A stretch of 64,000 nucleotides of DNA from SZUA-309 sp965233675 (GCA_965233675.1 OZ247498.1:3658001-3722000); one strand, 5' to 3'; positions 1 through 9,525 are shown, counted from the stretch's first letter. Notes: generated by a model not told the origin, from the sequence alone. A program made the numbers and translations.

Positions 1-2
1 CT

Positions 3-1697
3 CTGAATGCAGACGGGTCCAACACCGGCAACGCGACTTTCGACGAGGAGGATTTCCGGATCACGGATACCCTCACCTTCGCCATCCCGGACACCTCCTG
101 GGAACTCGCCGGCACGCTCATCTACGATCGTATTACGCGGGACTTCAGCCAGAAAAACACCAGCCAGACGGCGCTGGTGGCAGGCCTCCAGGGAGAGCTC
201 AAGGCAACGCCCATCGACGAAACGACCAGCTACTGGAATCCTTTCTCGACCCAGGAGCTCAACTGCGTCGACCGCGTCTGCACACCCGGCACCGCGACCT
301 TCGCCAATACGCAGGAAGTCATGGATGCCATCGACATCACGGCTAACGACATCCTCGAGAGCATCTATCAGGAGTTTTCCGTGGTGGCTGTGGGTGATCT
401 GTTCGAGTGGGGTCCCGGCACGGTCAGCTCCGCAGTGGGTGCTCAGTACCGCAAGACCCGCTGGGACGTGGATCTGAATGGACCCTATAACCAGTGCGAC
501 TGGCACGAGGGTGGCTGCGGATTCGATTACAAGGCCAGCCAGAAGGTGAGCGCATTCTTCTTCGAGGTGATCGCACCGATCCTGGACAACGAAACCCTGG
601 GCTACGCCGAACTGCAGCTGGCCGGTCGGTATGAGGATTACAGCGGCGGCATTGGCGGAGACTTCAATCCCAAGATCGCCGGTCTCTGGCAGCCCACCGA
701 CTGGCTGTCACTGCGGGGTTCCTGGAGCTCGGCGTTCATCGCGCCCTCTCTGGAAGACCTCTACGAGCCGGAGGACTGCGGGCTGCAGACTGCCTCGGAT
801 CCGCTGACGGGAGACCTGTCCCAATCGTTCCGTGTGGCCTGCGTGGCCGGCAATGCGGATCTGAAGCCGGAAACGGCCGACATCTGGAACGTAGGTATCT
901 CGCTGCAGTTGCTCGATGGCAATCTGAACCTGGGTGTGGACTACGTGAACTTCGACTTCACGGACCGGATCGCCGAGACCACCATGAATCAGATCCTGAG
1001 CCGCGACTTCAACAATTACGTGGCTGCCGGCAACACCCCGGGGGATGCGGCAGACATCGCGGCCTGGATTGCGCCGGGTGGTGGCTCCGATCCGGCCATT
1101 CAGCGGGATTCCACCGGCGTGGTCACCCGGGTGTCCACGTCGCTGCTGAACGCGCAGAGCATGAAGCACAAAGCCTACGACTTCTACGGCACCTACGTGC
1201 TGTCAACGGATTCCATCGGCAGCTTCAACTTCAACCTTGCTGCAACGCTGGTGGATGAGTACAGCTACGACCTCGGCTTCGGCATCCCGCCAGGCGATGG
1301 TGTCGGCCTGCAGAACGAGAGCATCGCGGAGGTGCCGCCAATTCCCGAGTGGCGGGCGACCGGCACCATCGGCTGGCTGCTCGGCGGTCACTCGGCACTG
1401 ATCCGCCTGCGTTGGACGGACGAGGTCGAGATCGACTTCAACTCCGCTGCGCTGCAGGGGGCCCAGATTGCGATCAACGGCACCGATGTGATGGACGACA
1501 TGCTGTACACGGACATCCAGTACGCTTACACCTTCGAAGGTCTGTTCGGCGGCGATCGGAACACGGTGGTGGAGATCGGTGGCCGGAACATCTTCGACGA
1601 GTTCCCTGAGCCAATCTTCAACCTGGGTGGTATAGAAACCTTCCTCTACGACATCCGCGGCGCCACCTGGTACCTGCGTCTGAAGCAGGATATCTGA
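3..1697 (+). CDS. TonB-dependent receptor, C-terminal part (5' end outside window)
   Basis: The reading frame is open from the first bases, so the signal peptide, TonB box and plug lie upstream of the window. About 564 residues are visible. They show alternating aromatic beta-strands, Asn/Asp-rich loops, the TBDR signature around LKPETADIWNVG near residue 290, and a C-terminal strand ending in WYLRLKQDI. This is the outer-membrane barrel of an active importer; the substrate cannot be told. Two Cys pairs in extracellular loops (CVDRVC, CDWHEGGC) are typical of this receptor group. A strong hairpin follows the stop codon. The family call is firm, the ligand is unknown. Confidence 0.9.
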   Translation: MNADGSNTGNATFDEEDFRITDTLTFAIPDTSWELAGTLIYDRITRDFSQKNTSQTALVAGLQGELKATPIDETTSYWNPFSTQELNCVDRVCTPGTATFANTQEVMDAIDITANDILESIYQEFSVVAVGDLFEWGPGTVSSAVGAQYRKTRWDVDLNGPYNQCDWHEGGCGFDYKASQKVSAFFFEVIAPILDNETLGYAELQLAGRYEDYSGGIGGDFNPKIAGLWQPTDWLSLRGSWSSAFIAPSLEDLYEPEDCGLQTASDPLTGDLSQSFRVACVAGNADLKPETADIWNVGISLQLLDGNLNLGVDYVNFDFTDRIAETTMNQILSRDFNNYVAAGNTPGDAADIAAWIAPGGGSDPAIQRDSTGVVTRVSTSLLNAQSMKHKAYDFYGTYVLSTDSIGSFNFNLAATLVDEYSYDLGFGIPPGDGVGLQNESIAEVPPIPEWRATGTIGWLLGGHSALIRLRWTDEVEIDFNSAALQGAQIAINGTDVMDDMLYTDIQYAYTFEGLFGGDRNTVVEIGGRNIFDEFPEPIFNLGGIETFLYDIRGATWYLRLKQDI

Positions 1698-1713
1698 AGC
1701 GCCACTTCACTCG

Positions 1714-1739
1714 CCCCGGCCGGCTTCAGCCGGCCGGGG
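1714..1739 (+). terminator. GC-rich hairpin after the TBDR gene
   Basis: Arms CCCCGGCCGGC and GCCGGCCGGGG pair perfectly over 11 bp around a TTCA loop, 17 nt after the stop codon. There is no clear T-run after it, so intrinsic termination is inferred from position and stability. A diverged copy lies at 6449-6474. Confidence 0.5.
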
Positions 1740-1785
1740 ACTCGTTCACTGACACAAAATACACCACGGACAGGGTGTGTATCAG

Positions 1786-3837
1786 CTACGCCTCTAAAAT
1801 GGCGGTCAGTTCCTCGAGCATCTGGTCATAGCCCACCCACTCTCCCTGGCTGCCCGTGAACGGTTCTGTCACGAAGAAGGGCTGGCACAGATAGCGCATC
1901 AGCCGCACCGCGGGCACTTCCTCTGCGGCCGCCATGTGTTCGAGCTGGGGATCGCTTGCTTCATAGGCCTGGAGCAGCGCCCGCGCGCGGCCGGCGAGCC
2001 GCTGGTGCCGTTCGCCCATAACACCCTCTTCGAGCAAGCGGGATGTCGTACCCTGGGGATCCAGTGCCGGAAACAGATACTGCCGGGCCCGTGCCCTGTG
2101 CAGCTTCAATTGGGCGGTATAAGGCGTCCGCAGTTCATCCTGGACATCATCGGGCACCGGAAAATCAGTGATGACGATGGTTGTGATGGACACGGGTTCA
2201 GCGCCTGCAGACAGACGCAGCAGACCGGCTTCCACCTCTCCTTCGAACCCACGGGTTGCCTGCACGATCACCAGTACGTCCCGCCCTGCGCTGCTCAGCG
2301 ACAGAGCCTCTTCCACCCCGCGCGCAAAGGCCTGCCTGCGCACTTCGGGTGGCTCGTTGAAACTGGCCAGGTGCTGGGCAACGTCATCGACCAGCCCGAA
2401 TTCGGCCATCTCCGCTTCCCAGTCTTTGAGATCGAAAGGCGGCTGAGCAAAGCCGGTCCAGACCGCGGCCCCGGCCTCGAGCGCCGAGAATCTGTGGCAG
2501 AGTTCCCCCAGCAGGACCACCATGCCCACACCCGCCTTGAAGGGCACCCGGACCACGCCACCTCGCTCTATCGGCGCGAACAGATCGACGGCCTTGATTC
2601 CGCTGATGAGCACCCGTTCGTTCAGCGGCTGGATGCTGCCTGACAGAACTTTCCGGTGCGGCGACTGTCCATCGTCCGCCACCTGCCGCAGACGCGCGGC
2701 GATCGCCGTGTGTCCGTTGGCGAGCGCCCAGTCTTCAGCCACTCGGGCCGTGGCCGGACTATGCTCCCTTTCCGCCGCTGAAAATGGCATCGGAAATTTC
2801 GGGCCGGCATCAGCAAGCGATGCATCCGCCCCGTATTCGAGCAGCAGATCCAGCAGCAGGGCGTGGCCGCGCATGGCCGCCAGGTGCAGCGGATAGTTGC
2901 CGCTCGACGACGCAAGATTCGGATCAGCGCCGGCTCGAAGAAGACAGCGTGCATGTTCGAGGCGATTGAACAGGGTGGCCGCCCAGAGAGGCGTTTCCGA
3001 CGTTTCACATCCGCACATGCCATTCACGTCGGCACCGGAAGCGAGCAGCAGGCGAAGCATCTCCAGATCGTCCTGCTCAACCGCCGTGATCAGCGCCGTC
3101 GCCTGATTGGCGAAGGGCAGCAATCCATCCAGAACCAGTCCCGGCTCCCAGGCCTGACGCGCATCCGCCAGCGACGGATCGTCCCTGAGCAGCCTTGAAA
3201 CCTCCGTTCGATCACCCGCCCTGAGGGCAATAAAGAACCTGACATCTTTACTCAAACTGCCGGATCTGGACGGTCGCATTTCTCGTATCGTGTTTTCCAT
3301 GAGTCTCTCTCCCTGTTCTTTCAGCCGGGCCCTGGCACGGCGCAGCCGCTTTTTGATGGTGGATAGCGGGACGTCCAGATAGTCGGCCAGCTCCGGGCCG
3401 GAGGCCTCCGCAAAATAGTGCAAAGCCACAACCTGGCGCTCGCCCACCGGTAGGCTCTCCACTGCGAAGCGGAGATGATCCGCCGTCTCCTGCACTTCCG
3501 CCTGGCGACCAGGATTCGATGCAGGGGCGGCGGGTTCAGCCATGTCTTCGAGTTCGGTGAGCACCAGTGACCGGCGTCGGGTCAGCCGGTCACACTGTTT
3601 GATGACGATCCGGCGCAGCCAGCCGGCAAAAGCAGCCGGCGTCTGCAACTGATCGAGCTTGAGGTGCGCTTCGAGGAAAACCTCCTGGGTGACGTCCCGG
3701 GCGAGCTCGGCATCGCCCAGCCATCCGTAGGCCGTACCTGCCACAAGGTCCTGATAGCGATACACAAGATCGCAGAACGCATCGGTATCGCCCTGCTGCG
3801 CTCGTTCTATCAGTTCGATGTTGTCGGGCTTTGCCAC
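1786..3837 (-). CDS. ECF-type sigma factor fused to ankyrin repeats and an F1-ATPase beta-like domain
   Basis: 683 residues, GTG start after GGTGGAAGC. Residues about 18-85 match sigma-70 region 2 (DVTQEVFLEAH, then GWLRRIVIKQCDRL). Residues about 130-175 match sigma region 4 (LDVPLSTIKKRLRRARARLK). Residues about 244-382 hold three or four ankyrin repeats (LLLASGADVNG, LLRAGADPNLA, LLLEYGADASLA). From about residue 408 to the end the protein follows the ATP synthase beta subunit: GIKAVDLFAPIERGG, NEPPEVRRQAF, GRDVLVIV, FPALDPQGTTSR, and CQPFFVTEPFTGSQGEWV near the C-terminus. The P-loop position reads KAGVGMVV instead of GGAGVGKT, so the lysine and threonine needed for nucleotide phosphates are gone, and the Walker B aspartate also looks lost. 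It probably acts as a transcription regulator with a sensing or docking module. The domain calls are well supported, the function is inferred. Confidence 0.85.
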   Translation of the reverse strand: MAKPDNIELIERAQQGDTDAFCDLVYRYQDLVAGTAYGWLGDAELARDVTQEVFLEAHLKLDQLQTPAAFAGWLRRIVIKQCDRLTRRRSLVLTELEDMAEPAAPASNPGRQAEVQETADHLRFAVESLPVGERQVVALHYFAEASGPELADYLDVPLSTIKKRLRRARARLKEQGERLMENTIREMRPSRSGSLSKDVRFFIALRAGDRTEVSRLLRDDPSLADARQAWEPGLVLDGLLPFANQATALITAVEQDDLEMLRLLLASGADVNGMCGCETSETPLWAATLFNRLEHARCLLRAGADPNLASSSGNYPLHLAAMRGHALLLDLLLEYGADASLADAGPKFPMPFSAAEREHSPATARVAEDWALANGHTAIAARLRQVADDGQSPHRKVLSGSIQPLNERVLISGIKAVDLFAPIERGGVVRVPFKAGVGMVVLLGELCHRFSALEAGAAVWTGFAQPPFDLKDWEAEMAEFGLVDDVAQHLASFNEPPEVRRQAFARGVEEALSLSSAGRDVLVIVQATRGFEGEVEAGLLRLSAGAEPVSITTIVITDFPVPDDVQDELRTPYTAQLKLHRARARQYLFPALDPQGTTSRLLEEGVMGERHQRLAGRARALLQAYEASDPQLEHMAAAEEVPAVRLMRYLCQPFFVTEPFTGSQGEWVGYDQMLEELTAILEA

Positions 3838-3963
3838 GCTTCCACCAACGGGTTCGGATACTGTTAAGGACCCATCAGAACCCGTCGAGGATACCCCCCG
3901 ATGTGGATTTTCCGCACACGAAATGAACGGTGCCGAAAGACCGGGGAAAGTGTGAACGCTCCG

Positions 3964-5046
3964 TCAGATCTCGATCGTAAAGATCCGCTCCGTCAGCGCT
4001 GCGTCGGCATAGACCTCAAAGGCATCCGAAGTGATGGTTTGCCTGAATTCGATCGGCGTGTAGATGTAGGGCATCAGGGCCGTGGCGGAGGCACGGTAGA
4101 GACCGTACAGCTGGCTGTTCTGATAACGGCTCGTGATGGCTTCCGCTTCCGTTTCACCGATGCTGATCAGCCGTCCCGTCCGTCCGCGGGCGCGCTGGCC
4201 ACCGGGAAGGGGGTAGGTCTGCTGCAGGTTGTTGAAGAACGTCCTGGTGTCATCGTGCGCGGCGCCGGTGCCGTTCTGGAACTGGGTCAGGTTGAACACG
4301 TAGCCGCCGAGATCGAACTGATAGGGCGGCAGCCTGAGCTGGCTGGCGACGTAGAACTCGGTGTCGAAAACCGGCTGTTTCGACCATGCCATCAGCACCG
4401 GCAGGAGATTGTCGACGAAGGCATTGAAGGCCCGCCGCCGCTCGAACTCGGTGGCCGCCAGACCGCCGAAAGACAGGCTGTTCGTTCTGGTCCGCGCCCC
4501 CCAGCTCTGATCGCCGGGCCGGGACCGGGACTTGTCGTTCAGCATGTATTCGCCCACCGCTTCGTCGCTGAGCAGCGCCACAGCGAGCTGGTTGGCAGCC
4601 TTCATGGCCTTCTGATTGATCTGGTACTGATCCTGATCTGCGTACTTGCCTGCGTTCAGCTGGTCAGAGCCATTCCTGATGTCGAAGGTGGCCTTGAGCA
4701 GATCCGCATCCACGTCGTCCGCCACCACGCGAAGCCGGAGCATGGAATCGCGGGCATTCGTGTACAGCAACTGCAGGTGAATGGGCTGATCGACGCGAGA
4801 GGTCGGGTAGGTGGCGAGTTGTGCCTGATCCTGAATACCCTCCCTGATCAGGCCCTGGTGCCCGGGCAGCAGGATGTCATTGAAGAGGCTGCGATCCGGT
4901 GACGGAATCCGCACCAGCGCTTCCGCGTCGGCGGCGGAAGCTATTCGGGGCAAAGTAACAGCGGGTAGAGTGATCGCAGCACCAGCGAGGCCGCTTGCGG
5001 TGGCCTTGAGTAGATTGCGTCTGTTCATTGAAATACTGAAAGACAT
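3964..5046 (-). CDS. Tat-signal secreted protein of unknown family (paralogue of the upstream gene)
   Basis: 360 residues. The N-terminus MNRRNLLKATASG followed by a hydrophobic stretch and an Ala-rich cleavage site (IASAADA) is a twin-arginine-like signal, so export in folded form is likely. ATG is preceded by GGAGG, which overlaps the stop region of the upstream gene, and the gap is only 2 nt, so the two genes are co-transcribed. The body matches no domain I recognise. It shares landmarks with the upstream gene product: ATEFERRRAFNAF versus ATEFAARRAYMKY, and a C-terminus ALTERIFTIEI versus RLTEKLFEINL. Confidence 0.75.
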   Translation of the reverse strand: MSFSISMNRRNLLKATASGLAGAAITLPAVTLPRIASAADAEALVRIPSPDRSLFNDILLPGHQGLIREGIQDQAQLATYPTSRVDQPIHLQLLYTNARDSMLRLRVVADDVDADLLKATFDIRNGSDQLNAGKYADQDQYQINQKAMKAANQLAVALLSDEAVGEYMLNDKSRSRPGDQSWGARTRTNSLSFGGLAATEFERRRAFNAFVDNLLPVLMAWSKQPVFDTEFYVASQLRLPPYQFDLGGYVFNLTQFQNGTGAAHDDTRTFFNNLQQTYPLPGGQRARGRTGRLISIGETEAEAITSRYQNSQLYGLYRASATALMPYIYTPIEFRQTITSDAFEVYADAALTERIFTIEI

Positions 5047-5048
5047 GG

Positions 5049-6230
5049 CTAGTTGCCTCCGCCGAGATTGATTTCGAAGAGTTTTTCGGTGAGCCGGGAA
5101 TCCTTGTAGTACTCGATCACCGGTTCGGCGAAGTCCCAGGCCATCGGCCGACCGTAGTGAAAGAGGTTCCTGCCGGGCGGCTCCATGGGACGCTGAGTCT
5201 GGGGGCTCATGCCATGCAGCACGACCCTCATCACGGCATAGATCTGCGTCTGCTCGTTCATCAGGCTTTCCGCCTGATCCATCGGATATGGCATGAACAG
5301 CTGCACCCCGGGCACGGTCGGCTCTCCGGAAATTTCGATCAGGCGCGCTGACCCCTGGCGCGGCTGGTAAGCGAATCCGAGCTTGGCTTTCAGCTGCGGA
5401 TGCTGGGAAGAGGTGACGATGTTGTTGATGTTCCCGATTCTGACGGGAAAACCTTCCCGGTCGAAGTCGTAATCGTAGAGACCAACGGTGTCGACGACGT
5501 ACGCCTCGGTGGAGAGCGTGTCTGCCCAGGACTTCAGTTTCGGTACTTCTTCCTGAACATATTTCATGTAGGCGCGTCGCGCCGCGAATTCCGTCGCCTG
5601 ACCACCGCCCCAGTTCCAGCCGGGCCCACGCTGGAAGCCCTGGTAGCAGGGTGCATCCGGCATGCTGGCACAGCGGAACGCGTTCGCTGCAGCGATGGTC
5701 GGGGTGGACGCTGCAAGCGTCTGCAGATGCAGCCGGGCGGAGTAAGCGCCACCGCCCGCCTCAGGCACTGTCGGCAGTCGGTCCGGGCGCCGTCGCTTGT
5801 TCTCTGGCAGGCCGGAGCCATCCGGAGCGAGCAGGGCGTCCCCGGTGAACTGCCCGGCGTTGAGTTTTGCCACCAGCAGATTGGCGTAGATCACCGAGTC
5901 GGTTGCGAAGCGATACGAGATCGCGTCCTTCTGATACTTGAGGGGATCCCGATGATCACCACCACCGTAGTCGATGTGAGCGCCGAATCTCGGCAGACCA
6001 TCGTGGGTCTGAATGAACAGGCGATTCATCGATGCATCCGGCGGCTCCACGATTCGGTAGGGGCCGGTTTCGAACGGCAGCTGGCCGAAGCAGGCTTCGC
6101 GGAGAAAGTAGGTCTCGTCGTTTGAAAACAACTGGTCCGGCGAGTGCGCGGGCGCACCGGTTTCGCAGTTCACGTTGGCGGCCAGTGGCGGTGCGGCACA
6201 CAGCAGCAGACAAATCAGTACACGTTGCAC
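5049..6230 (-). CDS. Secreted protein of unknown family, first gene of a paralogous pair
   Basis: 393 residues, GTG start with AAGGAGCG upstream. A Sec-type signal (VLICLLLCAAPPLAA) is followed by a mature region with several Cys (CETGAP, REACFG, FRCASMPDAPC). It shares the ATEFAARRAY and C-terminal LTEKLFEI motifs with the downstream protein, which uses a Tat signal instead. No catalytic motif is recognised. The genes may encode two subunits of one periplasmic complex, or substrate-binding partners; this is inference from pairing only. Confidence 0.75.
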   Translation of the reverse strand: MQRVLICLLLCAAPPLAANVNCETGAPAHSPDQLFSNDETYFLREACFGQLPFETGPYRIVEPPDASMNRLFIQTHDGLPRFGAHIDYGGGDHRDPLKYQKDAISYRFATDSVIYANLLVAKLNAGQFTGDALLAPDGSGLPENKRRRPDRLPTVPEAGGGAYSARLHLQTLAASTPTIAAANAFRCASMPDAPCYQGFQRGPGWNWGGGQATEFAARRAYMKYVQEEVPKLKSWADTLSTEAYVVDTVGLYDYDFDREGFPVRIGNINNIVTSSQHPQLKAKLGFAYQPRQGSARLIEISGEPTVPGVQLFMPYPMDQAESLMNEQTQIYAVMRVVLHGMSPQTQRPMEPPGRNLFHYGRPMAWDFAEPVIEYYKDSRLTEKLFEINLGGGN

Positions 6231-6423
6231 GGTAGAGCGCTCCTTGTCGCGTTCGGGTTATCAGACGGTGGATTGAATGAAGAAGGCCGGCCGGTTCTCG
6301 ACCAGGTGCCTCTTCCCTCCACTTAAGAGTCTGTCGTTTGCAGGCTTAACGGAAGCTGAATGGTAGCGAATTCAACGCATCTAACCAGTACGGATTCAAT
6401 AGGCCGAACAGCGCCCTGCAGCG

Positions 6424-6474
6424 GGATATCTGAGATGCCCTTCACTCGCCCCGGCCGGTTCCAACCGGCCGGGG
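6424..6474 (+). repeat. Relic copy of a TBDR 3' end plus hairpin
   Basis: GGATATCTGA, then TTCACTCGCCCCGGCCGG and a hairpin (6449-6474), repeats the end of the first TBDR gene and its hairpin at 1688-1739. The loop-closing bases differ between the copies (CTTCAG versus TTCCAA) but the stem is preserved by paired changes. No receptor gene precedes this copy. It may be a scar of a deleted paralogue, or a dispersed terminator cassette. Confidence 0.55.
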
Positions 6475-6493
6475 TCTGGCTTGCTGAATTGAT

Positions 6494-7273
6494 TCAGATG
6501 CTGAGTGGCCTGTCGGCCGTTTCCGCATCATTCCTTTCCGGTGCAGGTCTCGACACATCCCTGAAGCTCAGCATCCCCAGGAGTTGCGCAGACGCGCCCT
6601 TGTAGAAGCCCGTTTCGAGACCCTCGATCGTGTGCGGGTTTTCGAACGTCCCGAACAGCATATCGATCAGCGGCAGATTGCTGTAATTGCTTTCGTGGCG
6701 CCCTCTGGCGTGATGCACCACATGGCTTTCCGGCCGCTGGATCAGGTAACCCAGCCAGCGCGGCGTGCGTATGTTCGCGTGCTGGAACATCGCATTGAAC
6801 GCGACCCATGTGGCGGCACACGCACCGGCTTCCGGCAGCAGGCCAAGCAACGGAAAGAACACGAGGCTGCTCCACGTGGTGAAGAAAAACAGGTCGACCG
6901 GGTGCAGCACGTTGGCGCCAAAGGCGTCGAGCTTTTCGGTGCTGTGGTGCATCTGGTGACCGGCGAGCCACAGCCAGTCGAAGCGATGCGCCGCGCGGTG
7001 ATAACTGTAGTGGAACAACTCGTAGACGACGATGCCAACGACAGCGCCACCCGGAACGCCGAGCACAGACCCGTCAATGAGGCTGATGCCCGACAGCAGG
7101 TTGCCCCAGACCAGAGCAATCGCAATCGAGCCGCCAACCACGGCGATCGAAATCAGCAGACTGCGCAGCCGGTACCAGCGTGGCGCGTCGTAGCGCCGCG
7201 ACTCATGGATCAGGTCCAGTGCCATAAACGCCGGCATAAAGGCCAGACTTATGAGGCCGAGTATTTCAGTCAT
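6494..7273 (-). CDS. Sterol desaturase / fatty-acid hydroxylase family protein
   Basis: 259 residues from an ATG preceded by AAAGAGAAAG; an upstream in-frame codon at 7318 is less likely. An integral-membrane di-iron enzyme of the fatty acid hydroxylase superfamily. The histidine clusters HYSYHRAAH, HQMHH and HVVHHARGRHESNYSN are all present, placed between hydrophobic segments as expected for C-H hydroxylation or desaturation of lipids in the inner membrane. The motif ending NLPLIDMLFGTF is also typical. It is divergent from a CadC-like regulator 308 bp away, which may control it. The exact substrate is unknown. Confidence 0.88.
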   Translation of the reverse strand: MTEILGLISLAFMPAFMALDLIHESRRYDAPRWYRLRSLLISIAVVGGSIAIALVWGNLLSGISLIDGSVLGVPGGAVVGIVVYELFHYSYHRAAHRFDWLWLAGHQMHHSTEKLDAFGANVLHPVDLFFFTTWSSLVFFPLLGLLPEAGACAATWVAFNAMFQHANIRTPRWLGYLIQRPESHVVHHARGRHESNYSNLPLIDMLFGTFENPHTIEGLETGFYKGASAQLLGMLSFRDVSRPAPERNDAETADRPLSI

Positions 7274-7580
7274 AGTACTTTCTCTTTTCGTGATGCGGCT
7301 GTGAGCCGCGATGTCCAAGTTTCAAAGTCGAGGCCGGCAGGCACCTCGACAGCCTGGCTGCGGCGGGTGTCGCAGCGAGGGCGCATGGTGGTGGGGTTCG
7401 GCACCGAACGCCTGAAAAAACAGAGACTTAAAACCGAAAAAAAACCGAAATTTCTCCGCATTCGGCGGTTACACCCGCCAGCACGGGCAATTCAGGCCGC
7501 AGTCCGTACAATCGACGGCGCCGCAGCTGGAAAAGAGCAGCGGCCGGTAAAGCGCCGCAGCCAGGAAAGAAAAGAGATAG

Positions 7581-9431
7581 ATGCACAGGCGGGTTTTCAA
7601 AGTCGGCGAATGGGAAGTCCAGCCTCTCGAGGGCCGAATACGCCGTGGCGAGGAGACCGTACGGCTGCGTCCGAAAGCGATGGACATTCTCTGCCTTCTG
7701 GCAGCAACGCCCGGCGAGGCCGTGGAAAGGAACACCATCCTGACCGAAGTCTGGGGCCGCACAGCGGTTACGGACGAACCCCTGACGGCGACCATCGGCG
7801 AACTGCGGCGCAGCCTCGGTGATCGGCGCGGGCAGACCGCCTACATAGAAACCATCCCGAAGCGCGGTTACCGACTCATTGCCCCGGTCGAGCTGATCGA
7901 TGCGGTGGACAGCGCCACTGTTGGCGACGGCCAACTCGGCGCTCCCTCGCCTGCCACTGGAACCGCTCACGATAATCGCCGCCGCTGGCCGGCTATCCTG
8001 CTGGTATCAGCGGTCGTCATCGCTATCGGCGTGTATCTGCTCTCGGGCCAAAACTCGCCGGCGCCGATGGTCGGGCCGCCCACACCCGAATCCATCGCGA
8101 TCCTGCCGTTTTCAATACCGGGTGCCGCGGAGGCGGACCTGTACTTCGGCGACGGTCTCGCACTGGAGATACTGACGACTCTCGCCCGCATCGACGGGCT
8201 GCGTGTCGCCGCAAGCAATTCTTCGTTTGAATTCCGCAACCGCCGCGGCGCGCTCGACGAGATCCGCGCGTCGCTGGATGTGGACACGGTGCTGAACGGC
8301 ACGATCCTGCGCGACGGCGAACGACTGCGCATCCAGATGCAGCTGGTGGATACACGCTCGGGCTACAACCTCTGGGCGGACACCTTCGATCGCGAGATGT
8401 CCGATATCTTCGAGTTGCAGTCCGATATCGCAATGGCCATCGCCGACCAGCTCAGCCTGCGCTTTCTGGAGCCTGGCCGGCTGGCGGGCGGGCGGGCCGA
8501 TTCCGAGGCCTATCTCGAATACCTGCGCGGCAGTTACCTGTACGAGACAGCAAGAGATGAGGCAGGACTTCGGCAGGCGGGCGTCCATCTCGACGCAGCG
8601 ATCGCCTCATCGCCGGATTTCGCCCTTGCCCGGGCACTGCTTGCGGGTGTCTGGGCACGTCTCGGCGACTATGGCTTCGAGCTACCCGAAGTCGCCTATG
8701 AGAATGGTCGCGAGCAGGCACTGCAGGCACTGGAAATCAACGGGGACCTGGCCCGCGCGCAGCTCATGCTGGGTTGGATCCGGATGTACTACGACTGGGA
8801 CTGGGCAGGTGCCCGCGAGTCGCTGGGCATCGCTCTCGATCTGGCTCCGGGGGACGCGTTCGTCATCTCAGCGAACGCAGCGCTTAATTTCCATCTCGGC
8901 AACTTCGACCAGGCGGTGTCCCTGGCCGAGATGGCCGTGGCACGAGACCCGCTGCGCGCGGCAGCCCACAACAACCTCGCCTATTTCCGCTACACGGCGG
9001 GCGATGCGGACGGCGCCGAAGCCCCCCTGGCGCGTGCGGAGGAATTAACGCCGGGATTTCCGGGCTCCGGCATGCTGCATGTCCAGATCGACCTCAGTCG
9101 GGGCGATGTGACGGCGGCAGCTGCCCGCAAAGAAACCCATCCGCTGTTGAGTCTGCTGGCCGACGTCCTCGTACAATTTGAACTGGGCGACGAACAGGCG
9201 GCACGCCTGGCGCTGAAAAAGCTGGAAAGCGAGTACGCGGGTACAGGCCCTTACCAGATCGCCGAAGCCCGCGCCTGGATCGGCGATCGTGACCAGGCGT
9301 TTCGTTGGCTGGCAGTGGCGCGTGAATCCCGCGATCCGGGTATGGCGGACCTGAAGGTGGATCGACTGCTCGAATCAATCAAGCAGGATCCCCGCTATGT
9401 CGAGTTACTGGAAGCTATGCACTTCGACTAG
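7581..9431 (+). CDS. CadC-like membrane transcriptional regulator with TPR sensor
   Basis: 616 residues. Residues 1-105 form an OmpR/PhoB-type winged helix (LRPKAMDILCLLA, ETIPKRGYRL at the wing). One membrane span lies at about 133-153 (ILLVSAVVIAIGVYLL). Residues about 165-295 resemble the TolB/FlgO-like domain found in many TPR-linked regulators (SIAILPFSIPGAAEADLYFGD cut short, then VLNGTILRDGERLRI). The rest is TPR repeats, placed in the periplasm by the topology. A one-component sensor that binds DNA from the membrane. The nearest divergent target is the hydroxylase gene. The signal is unknown. Confidence 0.88.
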   Translation: MHRRVFKVGEWEVQPLEGRIRRGEETVRLRPKAMDILCLLAATPGEAVERNTILTEVWGRTAVTDEPLTATIGELRRSLGDRRGQTAYIETIPKRGYRLIAPVELIDAVDSATVGDGQLGAPSPATGTAHDNRRRWPAILLVSAVVIAIGVYLLSGQNSPAPMVGPPTPESIAILPFSIPGAAEADLYFGDGLALEILTTLARIDGLRVAASNSSFEFRNRRGALDEIRASLDVDTVLNGTILRDGERLRIQMQLVDTRSGYNLWADTFDREMSDIFELQSDIAMAIADQLSLRFLEPGRLAGGRADSEAYLEYLRGSYLYETARDEAGLRQAGVHLDAAIASSPDFALARALLAGVWARLGDYGFELPEVAYENGREQALQALEINGDLARAQLMLGWIRMYYDWDWAGARESLGIALDLAPGDAFVISANAALNFHLGNFDQAVSLAEMAVARDPLRAAAHNNLAYFRYTAGDADGAEAPLARAEELTPGFPGSGMLHVQIDLSRGDVTAAAARKETHPLLSLLADVLVQFELGDEQAARLALKKLESEYAGTGPYQIAEARAWIGDRDQAFRWLAVARESRDPGMADLKVDRLLESIKQDPRYVELLEAMHFD

Positions 9432-9525
9432 CGGATACCGGAATCGCTGACTGCCAGTCGCAGACAGCAGAGTCCGAACAGGGCGAGGAAAATCACCACG
9501 GCGGGCGGGTGTCCCCACCTTCCAT

